From NCBI GenBank assembly GCA_004380135.1, contig QXCR01000168.1, forward strand, positions 1-60,902: a DNA stretch of 60,902 bases, in the 5' to 3' direction. The position numbers were made by a program, and so were the translations under genes. Shown here piece by piece: positions 9,492 through 20,206 of the stretch. Within the stretch, counting starts at the first letter, position 1. Every line of letters starts with the position of its first letter. The notes under the pieces are model-generated. The model searched no databases. It was not told the origin of the DNA and saw only the letters and a list, made by a program, of their open reading frames with translations. The stretch comes from Stemphylium vesicarium (Eukaryota; Ascomycota; Dothideomycetes; Pleosporales; Pleosporaceae).

Positions 9492-10881
9492 ATTACGAAT
9501 ATTTGTGCAAGTCGTTCGTACTACGCGCAAAGCGGGACCCCTCGTAATACATCGTGTCCAAGCACAAGAGCTTGGTAGCACAATCTCCTCGCCTGTCAGA
9601 ATGCGCACTGGTGCCTAGCAATTGAAGGCGGCTAATTGGTACGTATAAGGTCGGCGGCTGAATGCTTTCTAACACAGCTGCTGTGTGTCTTGCAATCGTC
9701 AGTAGAAGTCATCAGGCGTAAGTGCATGGACGTCAATTAAGATCCCTGCTCGCGTTCCCCCTTGCTTAGAGTTAAATTAGCGCAAGCCTTTCGCTGTCGC
9801 ATCCTATCGGATCAAGAAAGGAAAATCAATCTTAAGCGAAGCGAATTACATCATCACCTCCGTCGCCTTTTGCTGCGCTCGTGAGCAATTTTTTCTCAAT
9901 GTGCAGTAACTGCCGTGTCATGCCGGCAGCCTTATTTCACGATTACGGCGGGTAGGGCATTACTTTGTGAAGGCTTATTGTCTGCATCGTGTTCTTTGAT
10001 ATAGTTTTAAAAGTAAATTTAGGCATATAGCCCCTGGTGCTGCGTTATCGCCCGCTTGCCATCCTTATTGGCCCATACCAACGATGAAACTTGGCACAGG
10101 TAATCGCTGTAATTTGATGGTAATGAAGATAGCCGGTGCTAGGCTCGGAAGTAGGTGACTTGCTCCGGTAATTGACAGGACGGCGGTGAGAGTCCCAAGG
10201 TACGATGATGGTTTTTGTTGTACGATTCTGATACCTGCACGAGGCCTGCGGTCCTCCACTCCTGGCCGCACGTAGATGCTGGACTCGTAGAGGGACGGAT
10301 TAGGAAAGGTACAGCTGAGAAGGTCTGGGCTGGTGTCGCGCGATATGGAACAGCTAGCGCGTTACGCTTGCGACACGAGACGGCCCCAGGGCTCTTTCGT
10401 AATAGAGCGCATCTAAACAATGAGGCACGCTAAACCAAACCAAGACTCACCCATGGCTAATCATGGAATAACTTCTGCTAATCATCTCACTTGTCCCTTT
10501 CCTTCTCTAACTTGACTTTCTGGTCGCATCCTCTCCTGCTATCCGCAGGCTTCCCTCGCTCCGACTGCGCATGCCTGTCTGGTGAGATCTCTTCTTCCTC
10601 GCCGTCGCTTCCAGTCTCACTGCATATCTCTTGAAACGCAGCCCCATGGCTGCGTAAACTGGTCGCGAACCAGGACCGACAACTTGCACGCTCGCCCATC
10701 CTATCAGCTGCCCGACTTTGGCAGTCAATATCCGGTAATCCTCGTGCAGCACTCCGCTTACTTGCAGTAAGCGAGCAAACAGCACTAGATCCTCCTGGCC
10801 GTGCCTGTGTGGCGGCACGGCGATCTATTTTTCGGTCCTTTTCAATGAGCTGTTCACGGACCCGTTGCAGAGGGTACATCC
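9492..10881. other. Intergenic region, nothing recognised
   Basis: About 1.4 kb between two forward genes. Small overlapping frames near 10065-10894 on both strands lack family resemblance. It must hold the REX1-like terminator and the promoter or 5' UTR of the Mis18-like gene. Confidence 0.4.
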
Positions 10882-13800
10882 ATGGCGGGGACAAGACGGA
10901 CTCGTGTTAGTGATACCAATCCAGGAAAGACGAATACACGTTGCCGTCAACTCACTATGCCTCACAATACACCCACCGCCATTGAAAAGGCCGAGAGCGT
11001 CCAAGCTCAGCAACCGACACTTGAGGTTGCTGAAAGTGCTGGTGAACGCTCTCAACGCTCTTCGCCACCTATTAATCGTTCTACAAAAGGATATTGCCGC
11101 AACTGCCGCAACTCCATAGGCGATTTTTACAATTCTTGGTATCGAGTGACCGGCAGTTACTATGTTCCTGCACTGCTTGGATCCTACAGCGTTACCTTGA
11201 AAAGCACAGGCAGGCCAAAGGCGGCGTCAAAGGGTACTGATTTAGAAGGATGGTAAGCTTCACCCTCGCATTGGTCCCTTTTCTCAACTACGGCCGTTAC
11301 ACAGTTTCTCTTTCTAGCCCCAACCGGTGGTTATCATACTCCTCGACACCATAGTGGGCGCATCCCGGTTACATTGTATTTTAAGTTTTTTTTTTCTCAA
11401 GCGCAGCCGCGCTAGTGCGAACCAAATAATCTCCACACTATAGGCTATCATCTATTAAACCCGCTTGCCCGCAAATTGTCTCCGCACCTCGCATCGCTGC
11501 TGTTCGGTTCCCGTCAGTGGCATTTGGCTAACGGCGTAACAGTACCATCCAGCCTTTGTCCTGTCCCCATACTGGCTGCGCCGAGACGCCAATTGGCTTC
11601 ACTGTTGTCACTACACCTTCGGGTAAGGGAACTTTCCGGTAAGTCCTGTGAAGTGCGTCGGTCCCAAAGTTTTGATTCAGTTGCGGATGTTGTGTCGATT
11701 ACTTGCCCCTCAGAAAACACACTTTGCCTCGCTAGCGTCGGATGGCTAACACCCTCTCTTCTGTAGCGGCCGAGACTTCTTCAAGCTGAGTCGCATTGAG
11801 TTGCAATGCGAGATTGCCTCGAATCAATTTATTGTAGTAGAGCCGCAAGAGGATCCTGCACCAGATCTACTGGCGGCTGAGGACACACCCAGCCCATCTT
11901 CGTCGAACCGTTCACCGCAAGTATCATCAGTTGCAGCCATGGAGGTTGACTCAGGTACACCCTTTTTGCGACAGCGGGGGTATCCTCCAATGCGACTGGA
12001 AAAGGGTCCTTTTGAAAAACTTGATCAAAGAGAACAACAACCTCCATATACTTTGGAATCTGGTGGACGACCATTAAAAGTATCGCCGGCATCAATGCAT
12101 TCTCCTTCTGTGGCAAGACCTTTGCAGAGTGGCATTCAAGAGGTGCAGGGCAATGCAATGCCCTCTCCCTCTCCTGCTACGGAAGCGATTCGTGAGAACA
12201 AAATGCCATATCGAGAGCCTGTCGTTCACTCCACAGGAACTCCACTGGAATTGCAGTCAATGCTGCCTCGATCCCAGTCGCCTCGTGAGACGCCTCAGAC
12301 TAATGGTCATCAGTATCCTAAAGCGCCTGTGGAAGTCAGCATCGATGCTATTGAACGATTACAAATGCAGATTTCTCAGAACAGCGGTGCCCTGGCAGCA
12401 CATACTCGCGACATAAGACATAGTGAAGAGTCTTTCCAAAAACTCGAGGAGACGCTTCGCCGGGAGTTTCAGGCCCAAATCTTTCGCCAGAGTGCCGATA
12501 TTCAAAGAGTTGAAGAGTCCGCAGCAAGGCTGCACCACGAGATGCAAGGCATGCGTCATGCGATAGACTCCATCAGTCGGGAGCTGCAGGCTAGCAGAAT
12601 GGATCAACAGTCGCGCGGCTCTCATCTACCCGCAGGCCAACAACCGAGTGTTCAGGATTCTGCTCTTGAGCTTATGGCACAACAAATTGCCACTTTATCG
12701 CACAAGGCGAGCGAAGTCGAAAATTTAAAGCTCCATATCGAGATTATGAAGAACAAAATCTACCGGCTGGAAGAAGGTTCCGCGGCTGGACCTTCACAAG
12801 CAACGTCACATGGCACTGGTGCACCTCATTCGGTTTTGAATGTCCAACATCACCCACCAGCGCTCGGAGCCTCTTCGTCCAAGGCTGCGCTAGAAACCCC
12901 GCAGCGAACCGAGCCTTCAGTCAGTCAAAGAAGCGGTTGGGCAACTATCAATGCTGGGGTGAAGCGAAATCCCCACGATGAGCTAGAGAGCCCACACGAG
13001 GCCACAATATATACCTCCAAATCCCCTAAGCGGCAAAGACTTGACGATGCTGAGCACCACACCGGGCCCACCGCTTCACAGCTTCCTCCTAGTCGCACGG
13101 AGGCCGATACATTAGGACCTCGATTTTCAACTCCTGCCCACAGAATGTCTTCTCAGCACATTGTTGCTGAAGCAGTTCAGTCTTCACAGCCACAACATCC
13201 TCCATACTTTCCATCTACCACGGAATATCGACCCTTGGACGACAGCTGGCGGTCTGAAGGGCAGCGTATAATCGAGCACAGACCCCGAGGACGTGGACGT
13301 GGGGGAGGGCCTGGTAGTCGGGGAGGCAGAGTCAGGAAGAGCATGTCAGCCCAGCTACATGGCACTCCTGGAGCAGAGTGGGAGAAGGATGATTGGCAAA
13401 GCGTTCCTGGTTCACAGGCCAGCCCGGATAGCTTCTCTAATTACATTGCACGAGCAGGACGAGGAGGGATAGCTCGGAGAGGTAGTGGCGGGGGAGGGAG
13501 TCGAGGCGGGTACGCGTCCAGCGAGCGTGCTACAAGTCTGGGTCTCCAAGGCGTGACGGCGGGTATTAGCTTCGGCTCACCAAGCGACCCCTACAACTCT
13601 GCAAAGAGGACGCGCACCAAACCTATACGTAACGCTGACGGCATTCTCATCAGAAAAGATGGTCGCCCAGATATGCGTTCACAGTCCTCAGCGGCTAATC
13701 TCCGTAAGGTTCACGCACGAAAAGATGGCGAATCCAGCCATTCGCCTACGCCAACGACGCTCCAATACGCGACCTCGGCCGGTGCGCCAGATACGCCCAG

Positions 13801-14260
13801 TCCCAGTGGCTATGCTACAGGCCCTGATGCCACCGACAAGCACAATGCCATCATGGGCAAGATGTTTCCGTCTGGTCTAGATGCTTCGCGCAAAGAGCAT
13901 GATTATGCTCGTCAGGTGTTTGCTCAAAACGACGAACATACTGTTCACACGCGGACTCACAATCACCACTCCGGTGCGAAGACGTCGACACATGTCAAGA
14001 AGGAGCAGGTCGAGCTAAATAGACTCTCAGAGGTGCAGGTCTCGGAGGACCAAGATATAGACATGGACGGGGCTGATCGACCTACGCGTGACGGGCATCA
14101 GTCTCCTCATGGGCGGACTGGGTCCGTAGAAGTGCAGCATGGGGTGCAAGGTCAAATGGCATCAATTTCACAGGCGCGCACTGAGAGCGCACCGCCGGGC
14201 GATTCACAAAACACGCCCGCGGCTCAGGCGACAGATGATTCAGCGACCATTAGTGCTTAG
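10882..14260 (+). CDS. Mis18/Yippee-like zinc-domain protein with coiled-coil and RGG tail
   Basis: The model has three exons: 10882-11252, 11543-11638 and 11767-14260, giving 986 residues. Splicing GTAAGC..ACAG (290 bp) and GTAAGT..TGTAG (127 bp, branch GGCTAAC) joins a zinc-domain reading: CRNC at residues 72-75, then GCTIQPLSCPHTGC around 123-135, then RGRDFFKLSRIEL. This order (CxxC, GC....L.C...C, aromatic-rich end) resembles the Mis18 domain of CENP-A loading factors. A coiled coil covers about residues 350-430, with another helix near 460-490. RG/RGG-rich stretches at about 664-754 suggest nucleic-acid binding. Mis18 proteins are usually much shorter. The long first intron is the least certain part, and an in-frame ATG at 10957 is an alternative start. 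Confidence 0.7.
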
Positions 14261-14502
14261 TTTTTGGAAAGCCATGATTAGGAGGCCATTTTTCACCATT
14301 GTGGTAGACGATTTAGTTCGAAAGTTCACCTTAGCTACTGGCCGATAGATTAATTAATACGCATTGTTTTCGAACACTGGCCATCTCGATGTGCATGGAA
14401 GGAGAAGCACGCCTTTCTTGTCGTCAAGTGGAGGAAGCGTTGCAAGGTCATACTATCATACCATACACTATAGTAGACGAAATTTTTCACACGCAAACTC
14501 GT

Positions 14503-15604
14503 TCAGAAGGGTACAGCTGGAACCTTTGCAGATCCATTGGTCCTCTCAGGGTAAAGAATAGCGCCTGCCGAGGTTGCGCAGTTGGTGAGATAGCTTGCAG
14601 AAGCATTGACGGGAATGGTGTTTCCCTCCTGAGGGCGTCCATAAACCTGAACGACTGTTAGTATCCATCATAGTTATTCTTCTTCAAGTACAGCAGTACT
14701 CACATGCTCATAGTACCAGACCTCGCTGAGAATGGTGTAGCCTCGGTCGGTTGTGTTCTTGCCAGCCTCGGTGGCGTTGAACCTGGGCCCCGTGCAACCC
14801 AAGAACGGGACACCGCCGTGCTGCTCATGAAGGACGTCTGCGAGTTCGGAGTACGAGTAAGTGGTGGAGTTGGAAGGTGTGATGCCTTCTGCCGCGAGCC
14901 AGTCGAAAGTTGGGAAGTTCTTGTAGTACTTGACTGCTGTCTCGAAGAAGTCAACGACATCCTCGTGCTCGCGGTATTGGGGCCCATAGCAAGGAACGTT
15001 AAATGTAGAAAAGCAAGTGGCGTGCTGTAGATGCGAGGATACGCAGTCAGCGCGTGTCTCAAAAGTGTTTTTGTGGGTGACTTACTTTGCTGAACTCGTG
15101 GCCCCAAAAGCCTGGGTTGTCTTGTTGCCATGCAATCCAGTAAGTGTTCATGTACTCCAGGAGGTCATAACGACCAAAGGGTTCGAGGAAAGTGCCAATA
15201 TTCGATCCGTTGTAAGGTGGGACGAAAGTACCGTTTGGCAGTCCGTTTGTAGTGTTGGGTCCTGGGATGGGGTCGTATTGACGGGTGAGATCGCAGTACT
15301 GCGTGTAGCTCCCGTTACAAAAGTCTGGCCAGAGACCGTGTAGGGTCCAGGTGTCGGTTGGCAAGAATTGGCCCTCGGATTCGCGGCCGGTGTACGTGTT
15401 CCAGAATTGAGTGCTCAAGACTAGACCACCAAAAGTCTCGACACAGCACGAGTCGACCTTGTCGGGATCCTGTGAAGGGCAAGAGAGGAGCGGCTCTTGC
15501 AGTTGACAGGTATGGTTGAATGGGCTCTGGTCGGGGTAGAGCTGTGCGTTTGCCGTAGTAACGAGCAAAGCTGCAGCTCCAGCTTTCGAAAAGGTGCCTT
15601 TCAT
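14503..15604 (-). CDS. Secreted RNase T2
   Basis: Exons are 15604-15086, 15024-14704 and 14646-14503, giving 327 residues. Introns are GTAAGT..CTACAG and GTGAGT..GTTCAG. It encodes an N-terminal signal peptide (MKGTFSKAGAAALLVTTANA) and the two conserved active-site motifs of T2 ribonucleases, WTLHGLWPDF and WGHEFSKHATC, each with its catalytic His. The first intron splits the second motif between Lys and His. Several Cys pairs and NxT/NxS sites fit a secreted glycoprotein. It cleaves single-stranded RNA outside the cell or in the vacuole. It ends ..AKVPAVPF. It is transcribed towards the Mis18-like gene. Confidence 0.9.
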
Positions 15605-16203
15605 CTTGATTGCGGAGAGAAGTCGTTGCTAGAAGCAGCCTAAGACGGGCGTATTGAATCAAGCAAACAAAAAGAGACTGGGAAGCTCGGGACTATTATA
15701 TCTACAAAATTTTGGCCACGGCCTAATAGCCTGCTCCTTTCCCAAGCCAGCCCTTGCCCTTTGTAGAAGGTACATTGTCCCCAAGTCCTGGTTCGAGCCC
15801 AGTACCGGCGAGCTCCACGGGTGGGCACCTGGGCAGTACCTGCATGGAAGCTAACCGAGCTCACGTGGCGGTGGTATTGGACGATAAGAGAACAGGACTC
15901 GAGCCGCGCCGCGATGGTTGTGTGCATCCAAGCTGCTCTCGGCAGCTATGATGTTTGAGGCGTAGTCATGTTTCCTCAAGTCAGGCCTGACAGACACATG
16001 AAATGCTGACATGGCATCCATTGGGTGGAGAAGAATGGAGCCGTCACTTCGGCGGTCCAACTCGCGTTCCGATGGGCTATCTCCGCATCTACCTCCGCCA
16101 TCATCTGCCATAACATCATCACTCTCACCACGACCAAGATGCGTGCTCAACTCCAGCCCTTTCTGTGCTCACGCCGTTTTTTAGGCATTACACATCACCA
16201 GCC
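15605..16203. other. Divergent intergenic region of RNase T2 and the hydrolase
   Basis: About 600 bp shared by two divergent promoters. A T-arm-like word at 15791 was examined and is not a tRNA. No other feature is seen. Confidence 0.4.
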
Positions 16204-17352
16204 ATGCCTCCCACATCCACCGTAACAGCGCTTCCGCCCCGCGCACCAGACTCACACACCACAGCCCACCACATTGGCAACCCGCCGACTTCCTTCAAAA
16301 ACCCATGGCCCTCATACAAGAACGATGGCATAGTAGCCGCCCTGCGCACACGCTTCAGTACACCAAAGAACTTCGTCCCAGTTCCTGCCGATCGCCTTGG
16401 CCTGGTAGAAGTGCGCAAACCTGATTTCGGCCATGCTACAAACGGCTTGAAGGCTACGTGGATAGGACATGCGAGTTTCTTGGTCGAAACAACAGCCCGA
16501 GAGGGAAGTCGAAGAGGCATGCGGATACTGCTTGACCCGGTCTGGAGCGACCGTGTAGGGCCCTACGGCATGGTCGGGCCCGTACGCTTCACGCCGCCGC
16601 CATGCACCATCGACGAGCTGCCCGAGATCGATGCCGTATGCATAAGCCACGACCACTACGACCACCTCGATTCCGATACCCTGAAGAAGCTGAACGCAAA
16701 ACAAAACGGGGACCTGCGCTTCTTCTGCGGCCTGGGCGTCAAGGCTGTCCTCATTGGGCTCGGTGCGGGCATCAAGCCAGACCAAGTCGAGGAGATGGAT
16801 TGGTGGCATGGTACAACAGTGTCCAAGAAAGATGCGGCAAGTGTGGATTTGGTCTGCACACCCGCGCAACATAGATCTGGTCGCACCCCCTGGAACTTTG
16901 ACGGCACGCTGTGGTGCAGTTGGATAGTACAGGAGCCTCAGCCATCAGGTAAGAAGCTCTTTTTTGCCGGAGACACGGGGTATTGCCATGTCACCTCAGA
17001 CGAGCAGTATTCGCACCACGAGGCTCCGCATCCACCCTGTCCGGCATTCAAAGAGATTGGACATTTGTACGGGCCCTTCGATCTCGCTCTGTTACCTGTC
17101 GGATGCTTCAAGCCACGGTCTGTTCTGTCTGGACAGCATTCCAGTCCCGAGGATTCCATAGCAATACACAAGGACGTACGAAGCAAGAAGAGCATAGGTA
17201 TGCATTTCGGCACCTTCAGAGGCGCCTATTCGGCCAGCTACGAACCGGTTACCGAGCCGCCTGAACGCTGGCGAAAATCGGCAGAGGCCGAGGGCTTAGA
17301 GTGGCATGTAGACGTGGGTCTGTGTGATATTGGAGGGACAGTAATAGTATAA
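16204..17352 (+). CDS. NAPE-PLD-like metallo-beta-lactamase-fold hydrolase
   Basis: This is a single exon of 382 residues from the ATG at 16204 (MPPTSTVTAL); a GTG 13 codons upstream is an unlikely start. The zinc-binding set is complete: SHDHYDHLD (HxHxDH), the His in CTPAQHRSGR, the Asp in FFAGDTGY, and the His in GMHFGTF. WIGHASFLVE and ILLDPVWSDR are the usual early strands of the N-acylphosphatidylethanolamine phospholipase D family. It probably hydrolyses a phospholipid or related phosphodiester; yeast has the mitochondrial relative Fmp30. No clear membrane segment is seen. It converges with the displaced RPT1 tail at 17481. Confidence 0.88.
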   Translation: MPPTSTVTALPPRAPDSHTTAHHIGNPPTSFKNPWPSYKNDGIVAALRTRFSTPKNFVPVPADRLGLVEVRKPDFGHATNGLKATWIGHASFLVETTAREGSRRGMRILLDPVWSDRVGPYGMVGPVRFTPPPCTIDELPEIDAVCISHDHYDHLDSDTLKKLNAKQNGDLRFFCGLGVKAVLIGLGAGIKPDQVEEMDWWHGTTVSKKDAASVDLVCTPAQHRSGRTPWNFDGTLWCSWIVQEPQPSGKKLFFAGDTGYCHVTSDEQYSHHEAPHPPCPAFKEIGHLYGPFDLALLPVGCFKPRSVLSGQHSSPEDSIAIHKDVRSKKSIGMHFGTFRGAYSASYEPVTEPPERWRKSAEAEGLEWHVDVGLCDIGGTVIV

Positions 17353-17480
17353 TATTCATTGTCATGATCAAGGGGTGAGGAAGCAGCAACATGATTCGAA
17401 AAGATGCATTATAACTCTATCCATCAAAGTGGCAGTAAAGCACCCTAGTGACTACTCGTACAGACCACACACGATTTCGT

Positions 17481-17588
17481 CTAGTTGTATTGCATGTACG
17501 TAGCCGTCGAGTTGAACTTCAGGTTACCCTTGATGACCTTGTCAACGGCAGCCAAGAAGTCCTTCTCCGTTGCCACCTTCCTCCTCGG
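17481..17588 (-). pseudogene. Displaced second copy of the RPT1 C-terminal coding end
   Basis: The reverse strand encodes RRKVATEKDFLAAVDKVIKG, then NLKFNSTATYMQYN and a TAG at 17481-17483. This is the last 34 codons and stop of RPT1, whose functional copy ends at 18786. The peptides differ at about 4 of 34 positions, while about 33 of 105 bases differ by hand count, mostly silently. The copy has no start and no upstream RPT1 sequence. Its ending YMQYN is closer to the end I recall for yeast Rpt1 and human PSMC2 than the functional tail's YAQYN. It looks like the native RPT1 end, cut off by the insertion between 17589 and 18785. Confidence 0.85.
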
Positions 17589-18571
17589 CTTTCAACTGAC
17601 TCTTGGCTTTGAGAGCGGCACGCCTTTTTCGTTGGTTCTCGTTTTTTTCTTGCCTTCGCCCCCTCACTATTCCTGTAGGCTACATCCGTGCTCTTGTACT
17701 TCTCAGACGCTTTGTATTTGGCCCGTGCGATTGCTTGCTTGCCATCCGCCGTATACTGCTTGCTGTAATGTAATCTTCTATCCCAGAACTCTTCATCGGT
17801 ACGACAGGCCTCCTTTAGTGCATCCTTTTGTCTCTCCGATCGAGCTTGACCCATCTCCGAGTTTCTATACTTCTGCAAAGCCAAGTTTACACGCTCTTTC
17901 CAGGCGAGACGAAGCTCGTCGAGATTCGGGAGATTATCTTCCAAGCCCGCAAGAGTGATTTCCATGAGGGAAGAATGCGAGCATAGACCGAACCACGGCA
18001 CCTCCTCCCAGAATCGAAGCGGAGTGACAGATCCGAGAGTCGGTCGGGAATATGTCCAGAATCCTGTAGCGAAGGTTGCCTCAAGCGCTGTGACGAGTGC
18101 AGTCACGTATATCCTGTCTTCTCCCTCGAAGGGAATGTCGACGGCTGCAAGATTCGTGTAACTCGTTCGCTCGAAACCTTTCTTGAGAAGGTCGTTAATT
18201 GAGTCTGGTATGTTGCTATTTTCGTTTTCGAAGTCCAGGAGCCTATCCTGTGCGCCCTTCGCATTTGTTGTCTTGCCGCAATAGATGGCCCATAGTGGAC
18301 CTTTACGATAGTATTGCAGGTAAATGATCCACTTCAACTTGAGATCGTCTCTGGACAGCAGGACAGAGCACGCCCTCAATTGCTGCACTGAAGGCGTATT
18401 TCGTCATCGGATCATGTCGGCAAGCCCAGGTGCAAAGGTCAGGCTCGATTCTTCAATGAGATGTTGCATTAGAGCTTCCGAGGAGAAGAATATACGTAAT
18501 TCAAACGGTGCAGATAAGTCCGTCCGAAGCTGCACATCGCAAAGCATTGCAAAGAACCCGGCATCAGACAT
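17519..18571 (-). pseudogene. GIY-YIG-nuclease-like gene inserted at the RPT1 3' end, probably damaged
   Basis: From an ATG at 18571 (MSDAGFFAMLCDVQLRTDLS) the frame meets TGA at 18404-18406 after 55 codons, then stays open in the same frame to 17519. The second part contains KWIIYLQYYRKGPLWAIYCG followed by KTTNAKGAQDRL: IIY (18328-18320), a 12-residue spacer and YCG (18283-18275), then K-T and an Arg, the layout of a GIY-YIG nuclease core. A Glu in TALEATFATGFW could be the metal ligand. A basic, helix-rich C-terminus follows (REPTKKACRS, YKASEKYK). A run of seven A at 17642-17648 may hide a frameshift, because another frame there stays charged (NENQRKRRAALKAKSQ). The last about 70 bp overlap the displaced RPT1 tail in another frame. 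The TGA could alternatively be removed by an unrecognised intron (GTATAT donor). Confidence 0.65.
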
Positions 18572-18785
18572 GATGAACAGCTTCGACAGTGACGAATAGA
18601 ACGAGCAGAAAGAGCAGAGCGCGCAGAACGTGTGACACGGAAAGTAAAAGCTGAGAATGCAGAAAGGACATTTGTTGCTTGGTGTGCGTGGAAGGTGGGG
18701 AGAGCAGCATATCGCACCTGCCAACTTCCACGGCTCTCTACGTAAACATGGAAAGAACAACCCGGGTAAGCTCCCACCCCACCTC

Positions 18786-20206
18786 TTAATTGTACTGAGC
18801 GTACACTGCAGTGCTGTTGAACTTCATGTTGGCTTTAATCACCTTGTCCACAGCGGCGAGAAAGTCCTTTTCCGTAGCGACTTTGCGGCGCTGTCTCACG
18901 GCAAACATGCCCGCCTCTGTCGCTACACTCCTCAGTTCGGCACCTGTGCTGTTGGGGCAGAGACGAGAGATGAGCTCCCAACGAATGTCGCGCTCTACAC
19001 TCATACTCTTGGCGTGGATGCGGAGGATGTTGGCACGGCCTTCCATGTCTGGGAGCGAGAATTCGATCTTTCTGTCGATACGTCCGGGACGCATGAGGGC
19101 AGGGTCGAGGGTCGATGGTCTGTTGGTGGCGAACATGACCTTGATGTTACCGCGAGCATCGAAACCATCGAGTTGTGTAATCAGTTCCAACATGGTACGC
19201 TGTACTTCGTTGTCGCCTCCGGCACCGTCATCGAAACGGGCTCCACCGACAGCGTCGATTTCGTCAAAGAAGATGATACACGCCTTCTTTGTTCGCGCCA
19301 TCTCGAACAGCTCGCGCACCATCCTGGCACCTTCTCCGACGTACTTCTGGACAAGCTCTGAACCGATGACACGGATGAAGGTGGCGTCTGTTCGGTTGGC
19401 CACGGCTCGGGCGCAAAGCGTCTTTCCGGTTCCTGGGGGGCCGTAGAGAAGGGCGCCCTTGGGAGGGTCGATACCAAGGTTGACGAAGCGCTCTGGCGAT
19501 AGCAGCGGCATCTCGACGACTTCTCGCAGCTTCTCAATCTGCTCTTTGCAACCTCCTACGTCTCCGTATGTGACGTCAGGCTTGTCCTCAACCGTCATCA
19601 TGGTGACTGAGGGATCAATCTTAGGTGGTAGGGGAAGCAGGATCTGGTACTTGTTGCGGTCAACACCCACCCGCATGCCCTCTTCGATGTCGGTGGGGGA
19701 GACGCGCTCTCCAAGGTTAACGACGAACTTGGCGATTTGCTTGACGTTGATGACGTATTTGCTCTTTTCCGAGTCCTTCTCGTCCTGTATTATCTTGGTG
19801 CATCGTGCAACTTGCAGGGGCTGCTCTTCTTGCATTCGTTGGCGGTCGGCCGCGATATCCCATAGATGTGGAGGTGCGAGACCGGTGTCTGATTCCTGAG
19901 CGAAGGTGAGTTGGAGATGGGTTATGACATGTCGGGGCTGCCTACCTTGACGCCAATCTTCTCGTTTATCGTCTGTTGCTTGTCCTTGATCTCCTTCTCG
20001 AGCTTCTTGAGCTCGGCGCCGTAGGGTGCAGCGCCGTATGTCTTCAACACCTGGATGTCCCTATGCTGCCGTTAGCGCGGGCTGCATGCCAACAGCGCCT
20101 GCTTTGCTTACTCATCGGTGAGAGGTGTAATCTTCTTTTCCTCCACTTCATCGTCGGCGAAGTTCTTCTGGTACTTCTCCCAGGATTGGCCTGTGGCTGA
20201 CGGCAT
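18786..20206 (-). CDS. RPT1: 26S proteasome regulatory ATPase RPT1
   Basis: Exons are 20206-20112, 20060-19946 and 19895-18786, giving 439 residues. Introns are 51 and 50 bp with GTAAGC and GTAGGC donors. It is one of six AAA ATPases in the base of the 19S particle that unfold substrates. Features include an N-terminal coiled coil (KKLEKEIKDKQQTI), an OB-fold region, Walker A GPPGTGKT, Walker B IIFFDEIDA, arginine-finger region RPGRIDRKIEF, and the C-terminal helix domain ending VYAQYN. Its last 34 codons are duplicated in diverged form at 17481-17588, so the present 3' end may be acquired. It is head to head with CCT4. Confidence 0.95.

Noticed and set aside
11476..11766. Separate 96-codon gene between exons of the Mis18-like gene
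   Set aside because: The in-frame zinc-domain exon 11543-11638 lies here in another frame with good splice sites and explains the region better.
15775..15820. tRNA suggested by the T-arm-like word GGTTCGAGCCC
   Set aside because: The flanking T stem pairs poorly and there is no acceptor stem, D arm or anticodon arm at the right distance.
17481..17588. Alternative last exon of RPT1
   Set aside because: It duplicates the same residues that the adjacent tail already encodes, no acceptor site precedes it in the right phase, and the nuclease-like frame lies between.
18657..19446. Forward frames of 234 and 211 codons
   Set aside because: They are antisense to conserved RPT1 codons, and coding constraint on the other strand keeps them open.
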